From contig CAJJBL010000018.1 in assembly GCA_905182395.1 (NCBI GenBank), forward strand, positions 1 through 64,000: DNA of 64,000 bases. The letters run 5' to 3'. Numbering within the stretch: position 1 is the stretch's first letter; every line of letters begins with the position of its first letter. This document shows positions 18,268-26,766 of the stretch, piece after piece. This DNA is from an alpha proteobacterium SCGC AAA536-G10 (lineage in GTDB: Bacteria > Pseudomonadota > Alphaproteobacteria > Puniceispirillales > Marisalimonadaceae). A program made the translations under genes and the position numbers. The notes under the pieces were generated by a model. The model saw only the letters and a program-made list of their open reading frames with translations, did not search any database and was not told where the DNA came from.

Positions 18268-18795
18268 ATGAATAATATAGAATTAGATACTCTTCGAGTC
18301 AAAATTGATGATATTGATTTTCAATTATCAAATCTATTAAAAGAAAGACAATCTTTAGCATCTAAAATAATGATTGCAAAAAAAGGAAATTCTCCTTTTG
18401 ATCCTGAAAGAGAAGAAAAAGTTATAGAAAAGGTAGTTACTTTTGGGTTAGATAAGTTTTTAGTTGAAAAAATATGGCGTCAGATAATATCATCAAATTT
18501 ATCATTACAAAAAAAATTAAAAATAGGTGTGGCAGGTAATGATGATGAAATTAAATCTTCTTATTTAGGCCATTTTGGTAATTATTTTGATACAACTTAT
18601 TTTTCTAGTGTTATCAGTTTATTAGCTTCATTAGAAAAGAAAGATATAGAAATAGGCTTTATAAATAATGACAATATAAAAAAAATTGAAAATGAAAGCG
18701 ATATTAAAGTTAACTTTCAAGTTATAGCTAATATTCCGTTGTATAAAAAACCTGATCAACAACAATATAATATTATTAAACTTAAAATGAATTAA
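18268..18795 (+). CDS. AroQ-type chorismate mutase with degenerate C-terminal domain
   Basis: Residues 1-90 form an AroQ chorismate mutase helical domain (LDTLRVKIDDIDFQLSNLLKERQSLASKI and PFDPEREEKVI), converting chorismate to prephenate. Residues 95-175 (LKIGVAGNDDEIKSSYLGHFG...) resemble a shortened, degraded prephenate-dehydratase-like N-lobe; I see no intact catalytic TRF motif. It heads a tight operon with hisC and tyrA, fitting tyrosine/phenylalanine synthesis. Relatives in this gene context are usually longer (by memory about 270-300 residues), so this one looks C-terminally reduced. An earlier ATG at 18263 hits a stop at once. Confidence 0.82.
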   Translation: MNNIELDTLRVKIDDIDFQLSNLLKERQSLASKIMIAKKGNSPFDPEREEKVIEKVVTFGLDKFLVEKIWRQIISSNLSLQKKLKIGVAGNDDEIKSSYLGHFGNYFDTTYFSSVISLLASLEKKDIEIGFINNDNIKKIENESDIKVNFQVIANIPLYKKPDQQQYNIIKLKMN

Positions 18796-18811
18796 TTATA
18801 GGTATTTATCA

Positions 18812-19900
18812 ATGTTATTTCCTTCTGTGAAAAGCAGTATAGAAAATTTAAAATCTTATAAACCCAATTTTGGAAAAGTCAAAAATATAAAAGTAATTAG
18901 ACTATCCGCAAATGAAGGTGCATTGGGCACTTCAGCAAAGGCAATTAAAGCAATTAATTCTTTTTCTACTGATTTACATAGATATCCTCCTCAAGTAAGT
19001 GAAGATTTAGTTAACGCAATTGCAAAAAGATATTCTCTTGATAGAGATAAAATTATTTTAGGAAATGGTTCAGATGAATTAATTGCAATTATAGCACAAG
19101 CCTATCTTAGTTCGGAGGATGAAGCTATTTATACAGAGTATGGTTTTTTACAATTTCCACAACAAATTTCAATTGTTGGCGCAAAAGGCGTAATAGCTAA
19201 AGATAATAAATTAACAGTTAGTGTTGATAATATACTTTCTAAAATTAACAAGAAAACAAAGTTAGTTTTTCTTGCTAATGCTAATAATCCTACTGGTACA
19301 TTTATATCAAAAGATGATATAATAAGGCTTCATCAAGGCATGCCTTCAAATGTTTTGCTTGTTTATGACGCAGCTTATAGTGAATTTATTATTGACCCTG
19401 ATTATATTGATGGAAGCTATTTAGTCAATCAATATGACAATGTCATTATGTTAAGAACATTTTCGAAAATGCATGGTTTAGCTTCATTAAGGCTTGGTTG
19501 GGCATATTGTTCTAGCTATATTTTAAATAATCTTATGAAGGTTAGAGGGCCATTTAGTGTTAATGTTGCTGCCATGATAGCGGGAAAGGCTGCAATTGAA
19601 GATATTGATTTTCAGAAAAAATCAGTAGAGCACAATATAAACTGGATGGCTTGGATAAAAAAAGAATTAAAAAAAATAGGGTTAACATATCAATCATCTG
19701 TTACTAATTTTCTACTAATAAAATTTCCTTGTGAAAAACAAAAAACTGCTGAAAATGCAGAGATTTTTTTAGCAAAGCGTGGAATTTTAGTTAGAAATAT
19801 GTCTGGATATAATTTACCAAGCTATTTAAGAGTTTCATTAGGTACAGAAGAGGAAAACATGATTTTTATAAAAGAATTAAAAAGCTTTATAGATAATTAA
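18812..19900 (+). CDS. hisC: HisC-type aminotransferase (histidinol-phosphate/aromatic)
   Basis: This is a PLP-dependent class I/II aminotransferase of 362 residues. RLSANEGALGTS is the N-terminal substrate-gate motif, GNGSDELI binds the cofactor phosphate region, NANNPTG and VYDAAYSEF follow, and the Schiff-base lysine is in RTFSKMHGLASLRLGWAY. Members of this family act on histidinol phosphate, and in this operon (chorismate mutase before, prephenate dehydrogenase after) the enzyme probably also transaminates prephenate or phenylpyruvate. It is 16 nt from the first gene and 2 nt from tyrA. Confidence 0.92.
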   Translation: MLFPSVKSSIENLKSYKPNFGKVKNIKVIRLSANEGALGTSAKAIKAINSFSTDLHRYPPQVSEDLVNAIAKRYSLDRDKIILGNGSDELIAIIAQAYLSSEDEAIYTEYGFLQFPQQISIVGAKGVIAKDNKLTVSVDNILSKINKKTKLVFLANANNPTGTFISKDDIIRLHQGMPSNVLLVYDAAYSEFIIDPDYIDGSYLVNQYDNVIMLRTFSKMHGLASLRLGWAYCSSYILNNLMKVRGPFSVNVAAMIAGKAAIEDIDFQKKSVEHNINWMAWIKKELKKIGLTYQSSVTNFLLIKFPCEKQKTAENAEIFLAKRGILVRNMSGYNLPSYLRVSLGTEEENMIFIKELKSFIDN

Positions 19901-19902
19901 TA

Positions 19903-20781
19903 ATGGCTTTAATTTATAAAAAGGTATGTGTAATAGGATTAGGACTTATTGGAACTTCAATTCTTCATGCTATTAAAGCAAAAGAAGATAAGAATATTAT
20001 TACTTTGGCATACGACATTAACTCGAATCATAGAGACATAGTTTCTAAAATGAACATTGCCTCTCTAGTCTGTGATAAAATAGAAAATGCTATTAACGAT
20101 GCTGATTTAATTATTTTATCAATCCCTGTAGGCTCAATGTCTAATGTAGCAAAGTTAATATCCTCATATTTAAAAGAAGGTGCTATAATTACAGATACTG
20201 GTTCTACTAAACAATCTGTAATTAAAGATATACAGCCAAACCTTCCAAAAAACGTTCATTTTATTCCTTCTCATCCACTTGCAGGGACAGAGTATTCAGG
20301 TCCTCAAGCAGGGTTTGGAACTTTATTTGAAAACCGTTACTGGCTTTTAATATCTGATATAGAAACAAAAAAAACAAAACAATTAGGATCTTTTTTCACA
20401 AAATTAGGAGCAATGGTAGAAATAATTAATGCTAATTATCATGATAGAATTTTAGCAATTACATCTCATTTACCACATTTAATTGCTTATACTATAGTTG
20501 GAACAGCTTCCGATTTAGAATCTGATTTAAAAAATGATGTTATTAGATACTCAGCATCAGGTTTTAGAGATTTTACTAGGCTTGCTTCATCAGACCCAAT
20601 AATGTGGAGAGATATTTTTATTCATAACTCTGATGCTGTTCTAGAGATGCTTCAGAGATTTAATGAAGATTTATCGGATTTACAAAAAGCTATTAGAAAG
20701 CAAGATGCAGACAAGCTGCATTCATTTTTCTCAAGAACAAGGTCCATTAGAAAAAAAATAATAGATGCTGGTCAAAGTTAA
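19903..20781 (+). CDS. tyrA: Prephenate/arogenate (cyclohexadienyl) dehydrogenase
   Basis: This enzyme oxidatively decarboxylates prephenate or arogenate on the way to tyrosine, using NAD(P). The Rossmann motif is IGLGLIGTSIL, and the signatures TDTGSTKQSVI and FIPSHPLAGTEYSGP hold the catalytic His. ITSHLPHLIAY and the C-terminal GFRDFTRLASSDPIMWRDIF complete the family pattern. The 292-residue length fits the TyrA/TyrC type without a fused mutase domain. It ends directly against the stop of ydcF on the opposite strand (TAATTA), leaving no room for a terminator. Confidence 0.94.
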   Translation: MALIYKKVCVIGLGLIGTSILHAIKAKEDKNIITLAYDINSNHRDIVSKMNIASLVCDKIENAINDADLIILSIPVGSMSNVAKLISSYLKEGAIITDTGSTKQSVIKDIQPNLPKNVHFIPSHPLAGTEYSGPQAGFGTLFENRYWLLISDIETKKTKQLGSFFTKLGAMVEIINANYHDRILAITSHLPHLIAYTIVGTASDLESDLKNDVIRYSASGFRDFTRLASSDPIMWRDIFIHNSDAVLEMLQRFNEDLSDLQKAIRKQDADKLHSFFSRTRSIRKKIIDAGQS

Positions 20782-21405
20782 TTAAAACAGAATTTTAGAA
20801 ATGTTAATTCTTGATTTGGCTATTAGAAATTTACAGTATTCTAATAATATTAATGAAAATGTTTCATATGAATATATCCAATTATTAATATTGTGTTTTT
20901 CAGGAGTAATAGGGTATTTAATAATTTTTAAGTTAGGCATTTTATTTTTAAATTCTAAAACAGCTCTTGGCATATGATAGTTACTAGTAATAAGAATAAG
21001 TTGTTTTATATTATTTTTATTAACCCATATCAGGGTTTCTATTGCATTCGAACGAGTGTTTTGAGATTTATTATCTAGTTCTAGGCAGCATTCAATAAAT
21101 ATATTCAGTGGATCATTTTTTGATAATAGTTTATTTACATTTGATTTTGTAAAACCTTTGCCAGTACCACTAATAAGTATATCAATATTCATTGATCCCA
21201 ATTTACTAAAATTTTTAATTAATTTTAACCCTTCCTTAATTCTATTTGATCCCCCTGTTAGAATGACAACGTTCTCTGCTTCTTTAATAGAATATTCTGT
21301 AAGAGATTGAACTTGCTCTTTATACTTTAATAATCCAGTACAAAAATAAATAAATATAATTATAAAAATTAGTAAAAAAAATACTTTAAAAATATGTTTG
21401 TTCAT
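20782..21405 (-). CDS. YdcF/SanA-like (DUF218) membrane-anchored protein
   Basis: This 207-residue protein has an N-terminal membrane anchor (about residues 7-25) followed by a DUF218 domain. The domain is recognised by VILTGGSNRIKEGLKLI at its start, the central ILISGTGKG, the ENTRSNA-like QNTRSNAIETLIWV, and LITSNYHMPRAVLEF. Biochemical function is not firmly known; SanA and ElyC relatives affect the cell envelope and lipid-II-related steps. It is divergent from the zinc-ribbon membrane protein gene. In many alphaproteobacteria both sit next to ftsEX, which is absent here. Confidence 0.85.
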   Translation of the reverse strand: MNKHIFKVFFLLIFIIIFIYFCTGLLKYKEQVQSLTEYSIKEAENVVILTGGSNRIKEGLKLIKNFSKLGSMNIDILISGTGKGFTKSNVNKLLSKNDPLNIFIECCLELDNKSQNTRSNAIETLIWVNKNNIKQLILITSNYHMPRAVLEFKNKMPNLKIIKYPITPEKHNINNWIYSYETFSLILLEYCKFLIAKSRINISKILF

Positions 21406-21460
21406 AAATATATCATTCTAATAGTTTGAAACATGTTGGCAAAAAAAAATTGGTTAGTAT

Positions 21461-21483
21461 ATAATAAAAATATATTTTATTAT
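21461..21483 (+). repeat. AT-only inverted repeat before the zinc-ribbon gene RBS
   Basis: ATAATAAAA and TTTTATTAT form 9-bp perfect arms around a 5-nt centre, ending a few bases before the AAGGG Shine-Dalgarno of the downstream gene. All pairs are A-T, so a chance origin is possible in this composition. Confidence 0.45.
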
Positions 21484-21500
21484 TTCTAAGGGTACTATTG

Positions 21501-22379
21501 ATGAGAGAGACGTGTAAGTCATGTGGAACTGTATTTGATTTAGATGAAAACACGCTATCTAATGAAGTGCATTGGTTAAAATGTAGTGTTTGTAATGAAA
21601 AGTGGATTCCATCAACTAAAAATAATAATACAACAATAGAAAATAAAATCACTACAATTGATTATAAAGAAAAGTTAAAAGAAGCACCGTCTAAAAGTTT
21701 CAATAATAATGAAATTAATAAAGTTAAAAATGAGCTTGCTTCAATTAAATTTGCTGTAGAAAACAACTCTAAAAAAATGTCTGATTCAAAAAATTCTATA
21801 TTAAATCTAAAAAACCAATCTGTTGCAGAAATTGCTAATGAACTGGCTGCTTCAAAATTAAAAAATGATCCTTTGCAAGAAAGTAAACGAAAAGAAAAAA
21901 ATAATGTAACTAAAACTAAAAAAATTAAAATTTATCCTTTAGTTTTAGTTACATTATTTTTTTCTTTAGGAGTATCTGTTTTTTTTAGATCTGCCATTCT
22001 TGGTTATAGTTATAAATACTTGCCGTCACATACTAAAGAATATAATCAAAAAATTAATGATTTTTTTCAATTTATTAAATTACCAATTATGGCTGAATTA
22101 AATCATATTAAAATAGTAGACTTCAGTGCAACTTTTCAAAAAAATACTGTCAAATTTATAGGTATCCTAAAAAATAATTCGTCTAGGCCAATTTTAGTAC
22201 CAAAGATTAAAGTTATAGCAGTTACTGAAGATGGAAAAATTTTGATTGAAAAAATTATACCATTGATAGCTAAAGTATTATTGCCATTTTCTCAAATTGA
22301 ATTTAATGATGTTATAAAAACAAAATTTAAACAGGAAAATATAAGAGTAAGAGTAACTCTTTTAAAACAAGTATTTTAA
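21501..22379 (+). CDS. MJ0042-type zinc-ribbon, single-TM protein with DUF3426-like tail
   Basis: The N-terminus carries a four-cysteine zinc ribbon (CKSC...CSVC) of the MJ0042 type. A charged, Lys/Asn-rich linker follows. One membrane helix lies around residues 143-165 (YPLVLVTLFFSLGVSVFF). The periplasmic tail (FSATFQKNTVKFIGILKNNSSRPI...) resembles DUF3426. The ORF track starts at a TTG; the ATG at 21501 has AAGGG upstream and is preferred (292 residues). Function is unknown. Relatives commonly sit beside ftsE/ftsX, so an envelope or division-linked role is a guess. Confidence 0.85.
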   Translation: MRETCKSCGTVFDLDENTLSNEVHWLKCSVCNEKWIPSTKNNNTTIENKITTIDYKEKLKEAPSKSFNNNEINKVKNELASIKFAVENNSKKMSDSKNSILNLKNQSVAEIANELAASKLKNDPLQESKRKEKNNVTKTKKIKIYPLVLVTLFFSLGVSVFFRSAILGYSYKYLPSHTKEYNQKINDFFQFIKLPIMAELNHIKIVDFSATFQKNTVKFIGILKNNSSRPILVPKIKVIAVTEDGKILIEKIIPLIAKVLLPFSQIEFNDVIKTKFKQENIRVRVTLLKQVF

Positions 22380-22381
22380 TT

Positions 22382-23644
22382 TTAAAAATATTTTAACAAA
22401 ATTTCTTTTTTAATTAATTTTTCAATACTTTCAGTTTTTTTAATTAAATATTCTTTATTATTATATATTATAATTTCATTAGCGTCAGCTCGGGCATTAT
22501 AATTGGAACTCATTACTGAAGCGTATGCTCCAACAGTCCTTATTGCTAAAAAATCATTATTATCAACACTTTGAATTTTTCTATCTAAAGCTATAAAATC
22601 TCCAGTTTCACAAATAGGGCCTACAATATCAGCTGTGATTTTATGATTATGATTAATATTAACAGGTTCTACTTCATGAAAAGCTTCATATAAGGTTGGC
22701 CGAATTAAATTATTCATTGCGGCATCAACTATAATAAATTTTTTATCATTGTTTTTCTTATTTCTTATTACTTTTGTTACAAGAATACCTGCCTCAGCAA
22801 TTAAACTTCTTCCAGGTTCAAAACTAAGATTATAGTCAGAGTTTAAAAATAAATCAGTGACAATTTTTCTGTATTTTGAAAAATCAGGAGGGATATTATT
22901 TTGATAATTGATCCCAATGCCGCCTCCAAGGTCTAAGCTTGGTACTTGAAAGTTATTTTTTTTTAATTCATCAGCCAAAGACTTAAGACTAGAATATGCT
23001 GTAAAAAAATAATCAAAATCAAAAATTTGTGACCCAATGTGAACGGCTAATCCAACGGGATTAATGTAATCTAAATCATGAAGTCTTTGGTATATTGTCT
23101 TTACATTTTCAAAGTTAATGCCAAACTTTGTACTCTTTTCTCCTGTAGATATTTTTTTATGTGTATTAGGAGAAATGTCAACGTTTATTCTAAGACATAT
23201 GTTAGCTGTAATTTTAAGTTTAGAGGCTATTCTTTGAATATCATTAAGTTCTTCTTCAGATTCAATATTAAATTGTAAAATATTATTTTTAAGAGCTAAT
23301 TCAATTTCGGTATTTTCTTTTCCTACTCCTGAAAATATTATTTTTTTTGGAGAAACACCCGCCGCAATACATTTTTTAAATTCTCCAATGGAAACTATGT
23401 CTGCCCCACATCCTAATTTTGCGAAATAACTAATTATACTTATTGAATCATTTGCTTTAACAGCGTAATGTATATTCCCTTTTACAGGACTAACTGCATC
23501 TAAAAATGCTTCATATCTTTGTTTCATTAAGCCGGTATCGTATATAAATAATGGAGTGCCGTATTTTTTAGCTAAATCACTAATTTTTAAGTCTTGCACG
23601 CAGAGTGTTTGATTATGATCTCTATAGAAACCTGGTAAATTCAT
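22382..23644 (-). CDS. lysA: LysA, diaminopimelate decarboxylase
   Basis: LysA makes lysine from meso-diaminopimelate with PLP. The PLP lysine is in HYAVKANDS near residue 60. GADIVSIGEF, HIGSQI, DLGGGIGI and EPGRSLIAEAG bind cofactor phosphate and substrate, and the CETGDFIALDR motif supplies the active-site Cys from the partner subunit. Length (420) is typical. It is the last gene of argH-lptM-lysA, 9 nt after lptM, an order that is widespread in alphaproteobacteria. It converges with the zinc-ribbon gene at 2 nt spacing. Confidence 0.97.
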   Translation of the reverse strand: MNLPGFYRDHNQTLCVQDLKISDLAKKYGTPLFIYDTGLMKQRYEAFLDAVSPVKGNIHYAVKANDSISIISYFAKLGCGADIVSIGEFKKCIAAGVSPKKIIFSGVGKENTEIELALKNNILQFNIESEEELNDIQRIASKLKITANICLRINVDISPNTHKKISTGEKSTKFGINFENVKTIYQRLHDLDYINPVGLAVHIGSQIFDFDYFFTAYSSLKSLADELKKNNFQVPSLDLGGGIGINYQNNIPPDFSKYRKIVTDLFLNSDYNLSFEPGRSLIAEAGILVTKVIRNKKNNDKKFIIVDAAMNNLIRPTLYEAFHEVEPVNINHNHKITADIVGPICETGDFIALDRKIQSVDNNDFLAIRTVGAYASVMSSNYNARADANEIIIYNNKEYLIKKTESIEKLIKKEILLKYF

Positions 23645-23653
23645 TTTATTAAC

Positions 23654-23764
23654 TTAATTCATTTTAATAATTTGAGATGGCTTTATAGGATCAGATTTTC
23701 TCCCGCAACCTGAAAATGATATAGATATCAATAATACAGAAATAATGATTATAACTTTACTCAT
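23654..23764 (-). CDS. lptM: LptM-like small lipoprotein
   Basis: This 36-codon gene is missing from the ORF track. It encodes a hydrophobic signal sequence ending in the lipobox SFSGC, followed directly by GRKSDPIKPSQ, which matches the LptM pattern (CG.KGPLY.P) just after the lipidated Cys. LptM assists assembly of the LPS translocon LptDE in the outer membrane of E. coli. The gene sits between argH and lysA, the usual place of this lipoprotein in Proteobacteria (next to lysA or dapF). The rest of the mature peptide is only about ten residues, very short even for this family. Confidence 0.85.
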   Translation of the reverse strand: MSKVIIIISVLLISISFSGCGRKSDPIKPSQIIKMN

Positions 23765-23775
23765 AATTTATTAAT

Positions 23776-25206
23776 TTAATCCTTTAAAAATCTTTTTTTT
23801 GCTTCTTTAACAGCGTTCATTACGTTTGTAGGTGCTGTACCTCCATATGAAACTCTACTTGCAACAGAATTTTTAATTTTTAAAACTGCTAATCCACTTT
23901 TATCTATTGTTGGTATAATATCTTGCATTTCTTTTAAAGATAGATCTTCAAGATTACAATCTTTTTTCTCCGCTAATAAAACAATTTCACCTGTAATTCT
24001 ATGAGCATCTCTAAAAGGAATTTTTAATTTAGTCACTAAATAGTCAGCTAAATCTGTCGCTGTAGGAAAACCTTTTTGAAGAGCAGACAGCATATTTTTA
24101 GGAATGGGCTCTAAACCATTAATCATTCCTTCCATATTTATAACACATAATTTTATTGAGTTTACTGTATCAAAAATAGGCTCTTTATCTTCTTGCATAT
24201 CTTTTCCATAAGTCATCGGAAGACCTTTTAAAACTGTCATTAAGTTTATTAAATTACCAAAAATTCTTCCTGGTTTAGCTCTTATCAATTCTGCTGCATC
24301 AGGGTTCCTTTTTTGAGGCATAATACTTGATCCAGTAGTATAGTTTTCAGGTAATTTAATAAAATTAAATCTATCTGATGACCAGATAACTAATTCTTCA
24401 GCTAATCTAGATAGATGTATTGCTATTAAAGAAGCTGATGAAATAAATTCTACTGCAAAATCTCTATCAGAAACTGCATCCATAGAGTTTGCAGTAGGTC
24501 TATCAAAATCAAGTTTATCAGCTACAAAGTGACGATCAATAGGATAACTTGTGCCAGCTAATGCGGCAGAACCAAGAGGAAGTTCATTTAACCTTTTTCT
24601 ACAATCTACTAATCTACTTCTGTCTCTACCTAGCATTTCTACATAAGCAAGAAGATGATGCCCAAATGTAACTGGTTGAGCAACTTGTAGGTGAGTGTAC
24701 CCAGGCATTAATAAATTATAATGAAGTTCTGCTTTATAGATAAGGGCACTTTGTAGTGATTTGATATCAATTTCAATTTCATCTATTCTTTTTCTCAACC
24801 ATAATTTTATATCTGTTGCAACTTGATCATTTCTTGATCGTGCTGTATGAAGTTTTTTCCCTGGCTCTCCAATTATATCAACTAATCTTGTCTCGATATT
24901 CATATGAATATCTTCTAATTTTATAGAAAAAACGAATTTATTATCTGTTATTTCCTTTTTAATTTGATTAAGACCATTTTTAATTAAAGTGTAATCTTTT
25001 TTAGTAATAATTTTTTGGTTAGATAACATTTCTGCATGAACAATTGAACATTCAATATCTTCAATATAAAGTTTTTTATCAAATTGAATTGATGCATTAA
25101 ACTCTTCCATTAATTCATTTGAGGATGAAGAAAATCGTCCTCCCCAGATTTTACTATTATTTATTTTATCAATGTTTTTTTTTGTCATGTATATATCTGT
25201 TTTCAT
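23776..25206 (-). CDS. argH: ArgH, argininosuccinate lyase
   Basis: ArgH splits argininosuccinate into arginine and fumarate, the last step of arginine synthesis. The core starts KIWGGRFSSSSNELMEEFNAS. HTARSRNDQVATDIKLW, PGYTHLQVAQPVTFGHH and the superfamily signature GSSIMPQKRNPD (flexible catalytic loop) are all present. The start is uncertain: ATG at 25206 gives six extra residues and an internal ATG (MTKKN, 25188) is equally plausible; neither has a strong Shine-Dalgarno. It is divergent from the TlpA-like gene; lptM and lysA follow on the same strand. Confidence 0.97.
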   Translation of the reverse strand: MKTDIYMTKKNIDKINNSKIWGGRFSSSSNELMEEFNASIQFDKKLYIEDIECSIVHAEMLSNQKIITKKDYTLIKNGLNQIKKEITDNKFVFSIKLEDIHMNIETRLVDIIGEPGKKLHTARSRNDQVATDIKLWLRKRIDEIEIDIKSLQSALIYKAELHYNLLMPGYTHLQVAQPVTFGHHLLAYVEMLGRDRSRLVDCRKRLNELPLGSAALAGTSYPIDRHFVADKLDFDRPTANSMDAVSDRDFAVEFISSASLIAIHLSRLAEELVIWSSDRFNFIKLPENYTTGSSIMPQKRNPDAAELIRAKPGRIFGNLINLMTVLKGLPMTYGKDMQEDKEPIFDTVNSIKLCVINMEGMINGLEPIPKNMLSALQKGFPTATDLADYLVTKLKIPFRDAHRITGEIVLLAEKKDCNLEDLSLKEMQDIIPTIDKSGLAVLKIKNSVASRVSYGGTAPTNVMNAVKEAKKRFLKD

Positions 25207-25227
25207 TAAAATTTTTAAGTGTTTAAG

Positions 25228-25247
25228 TACTATAATAGTTTATAGTA
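25228..25247. promoter_or_regulatory. Palindrome between divergent argH and TlpA-like genes
   Basis: TACTATAA and TTATAGTA are perfect 8-bp arms around TAGT, placed 22 nt from the argH ATG and 45 nt from the TlpA-like ATG. It could be a shared operator or simply overlapping -10 boxes (TATAAT is within it on the plus strand). AT-richness makes chance occurrence plausible. Confidence 0.35.
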
Positions 25248-25291
25248 TTTCTTTAAAAGAAATTAGTATTTATTTTAAAGAAAGGCAAACA

Positions 25292-25828
25292 ATGAAGATA
25301 TTTGGAATTCGTCAAAAAAAAATATTTATATTTATATTTATTTTGATTATCAGCGGTAATGCTTTAGCTAATGATGTGTTAAAAAAAACAGATCTAAATT
25401 CAAAGTTTCCAATTATCAAAATAATTAATAATCAAGGTAACCCTTTTACTTTAAAATTTGATAATTTTTCAAAAAACAATGGGTACGTAATAAATTTTTG
25501 GGCAACATGGTGTGTGCCTTGTAAAAAAGAATTACCTGATCTTAATTTGCTACACTTAAAGCTTATAGAGCATAAAATTGATGTTATTACAGTTTCAATT
25601 GATAATAAAAGAATAGAAGAACAGCTAGTTTTTTTGTCTGACAATGGAGCTTCAGATTTAGTAAGTGTTTTTGATAAAAAAATGGCCTTATATAAGGCGT
25701 TGAATTTAAGAGGTATTCCAACAACTCTTTTAGTAGACAGAAATGGTTACATAGTATCAAAACACGAGGGAATTTTAGAATGGGGAAAGCCAAGAGTTAT
25801 TAGTAATATTTTGAATTTATTTAATTAA
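25292..25828 (+). CDS. TlpA/ResA-like periplasmic thioredoxin
   Basis: The protein has an N-terminal signal/anchor (about residues 8-26, ending ALA) and a TlpA-type thioredoxin fold. The redox motif CVPC sits in FWATWCVPCKKELPDL. GIPTTLLVDRNGYIV contains the conserved cis-Pro. Such proteins reduce disulfides outside the membrane, often for cytochrome c or copper-centre maturation; ctaA in the same window is a reminder that the cell makes heme-copper oxidase, but no direct link is shown. The track starts 40 codons upstream; I chose the ATG at 25292 because of the AAAGG motif before it and the signal peptide that then starts correctly. Confidence 0.87.
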   Translation: MKIFGIRQKKIFIFIFILIISGNALANDVLKKTDLNSKFPIIKIINNQGNPFTLKFDNFSKNNGYVINFWATWCVPCKKELPDLNLLHLKLIEHKIDVITVSIDNKRIEEQLVFLSDNGASDLVSVFDKKMALYKALNLRGIPTTLLVDRNGYIVSKHEGILEWGKPRVISNILNLFN

Positions 25829-26746
25829 CTTTTCTAATTCTGGAACCGCTTTAAATAAATCATCTGCAAGCCCGTAATCAGATACTGTAAAAATTGGAGC
25901 GTCCTCATCTTTATTGATTGCCACAATTACTTTACTATCTTTCATTCCTGCTAAATGTTGAATGGCTCCTGAAATTCCTGCTGCTATGTAAAGATCTGGT
26001 GCCACTACTTTTCCTGTTTGACCAACTTGCCAGTCATTGGGAACATATCCCGCATCAACGGCAGCTCTACTCGCACCCATAGCCGCACCTAGTTTGTCGG
26101 CAAGTTTTTCAAGAATTTGAAAGTTTTCACTTGAACCAAGGCCTCTTCCACCAGAAACCACAATATCTGCAGCTGTTAATTCTGGGCGTTCATTTTTTGA
26201 CAGCTCTGAGCTAATATATTTAGTTAAATTAGTTATTTCAGAAGATAAAATTTCTATTTTTGCAGCTTCTTTTTCACCAAACGTTGCTTTTTCAAAAGCT
26301 GTTGTTCTAACAGTTATAACTTTACATGTATCACTACTTCTAACAGTTGCAATAGCATTTCCTGCATATATAGGCCTTTTAAAAGTATTATGATCAATTA
26401 TTTCTATGACATCTGGGATTATCATGACATCTAAGAGAGCAGCTAAACGAGGTGCAGTATTTTTCCCATTAGCGGTGTTTGCAAAGAATATATGAGTATA
26501 ATCTTTAGATACGGATTGAATAAGAGTAGAAATATTTTCTGCTAAAGGGTTTTCGTAAACTTTATTATTACAAAATAATACTTTATTTAAACCTTCAATT
26601 TTATTTCCACTATCAATAACATCTTGGCAATCATTTCCTATTACAAAAAGGTCAACTGTACCAATTTGTTTTGCTGCATTTACAGCATTTAAAGTTGCAG
26701 GTAATATTTCATCATTATTATGTTCTGCAATTACTAAAACATTCAT
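25817..26746 (-). CDS. etfA: Electron transfer flavoprotein alpha subunit
   Basis: EtfA (309 residues) binds FAD and, with EtfB, passes electrons from acyl-CoA and other dehydrogenases to ETF-ubiquinone oxidoreductase. The C-terminal FAD domain has VSGGRGLGSSENF, GASRAAVDAGYVPNDWQVGQTGKVVAPDLYIA and the family signature GISGAIQHLAGMKDSKVIVAINKD. It follows etfB by 20 nt and is the last gene of the yggT-folD-HIG1-cobO-etfBA run. Its stop overlaps the TlpA-like gene by 12 nt on the opposite strand. Confidence 0.97.
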   Translation of the reverse strand: MNVLVIAEHNNDEILPATLNAVNAAKQIGTVDLFVIGNDCQDVIDSGNKIEGLNKVLFCNNKVYENPLAENISTLIQSVSKDYTHIFFANTANGKNTAPRLAALLDVMIIPDVIEIIDHNTFKRPIYAGNAIATVRSSDTCKVITVRTTAFEKATFGEKEAAKIEILSSEITNLTKYISSELSKNERPELTAADIVVSGGRGLGSSENFQILEKLADKLGAAMGASRAAVDAGYVPNDWQVGQTGKVVAPDLYIAAGISGAIQHLAGMKDSKVIVAINKDEDAPIFTVSDYGLADDLFKAVPELEKLIK

Positions 26747-26766
26747 GTTTAATATCCTTTATAATT

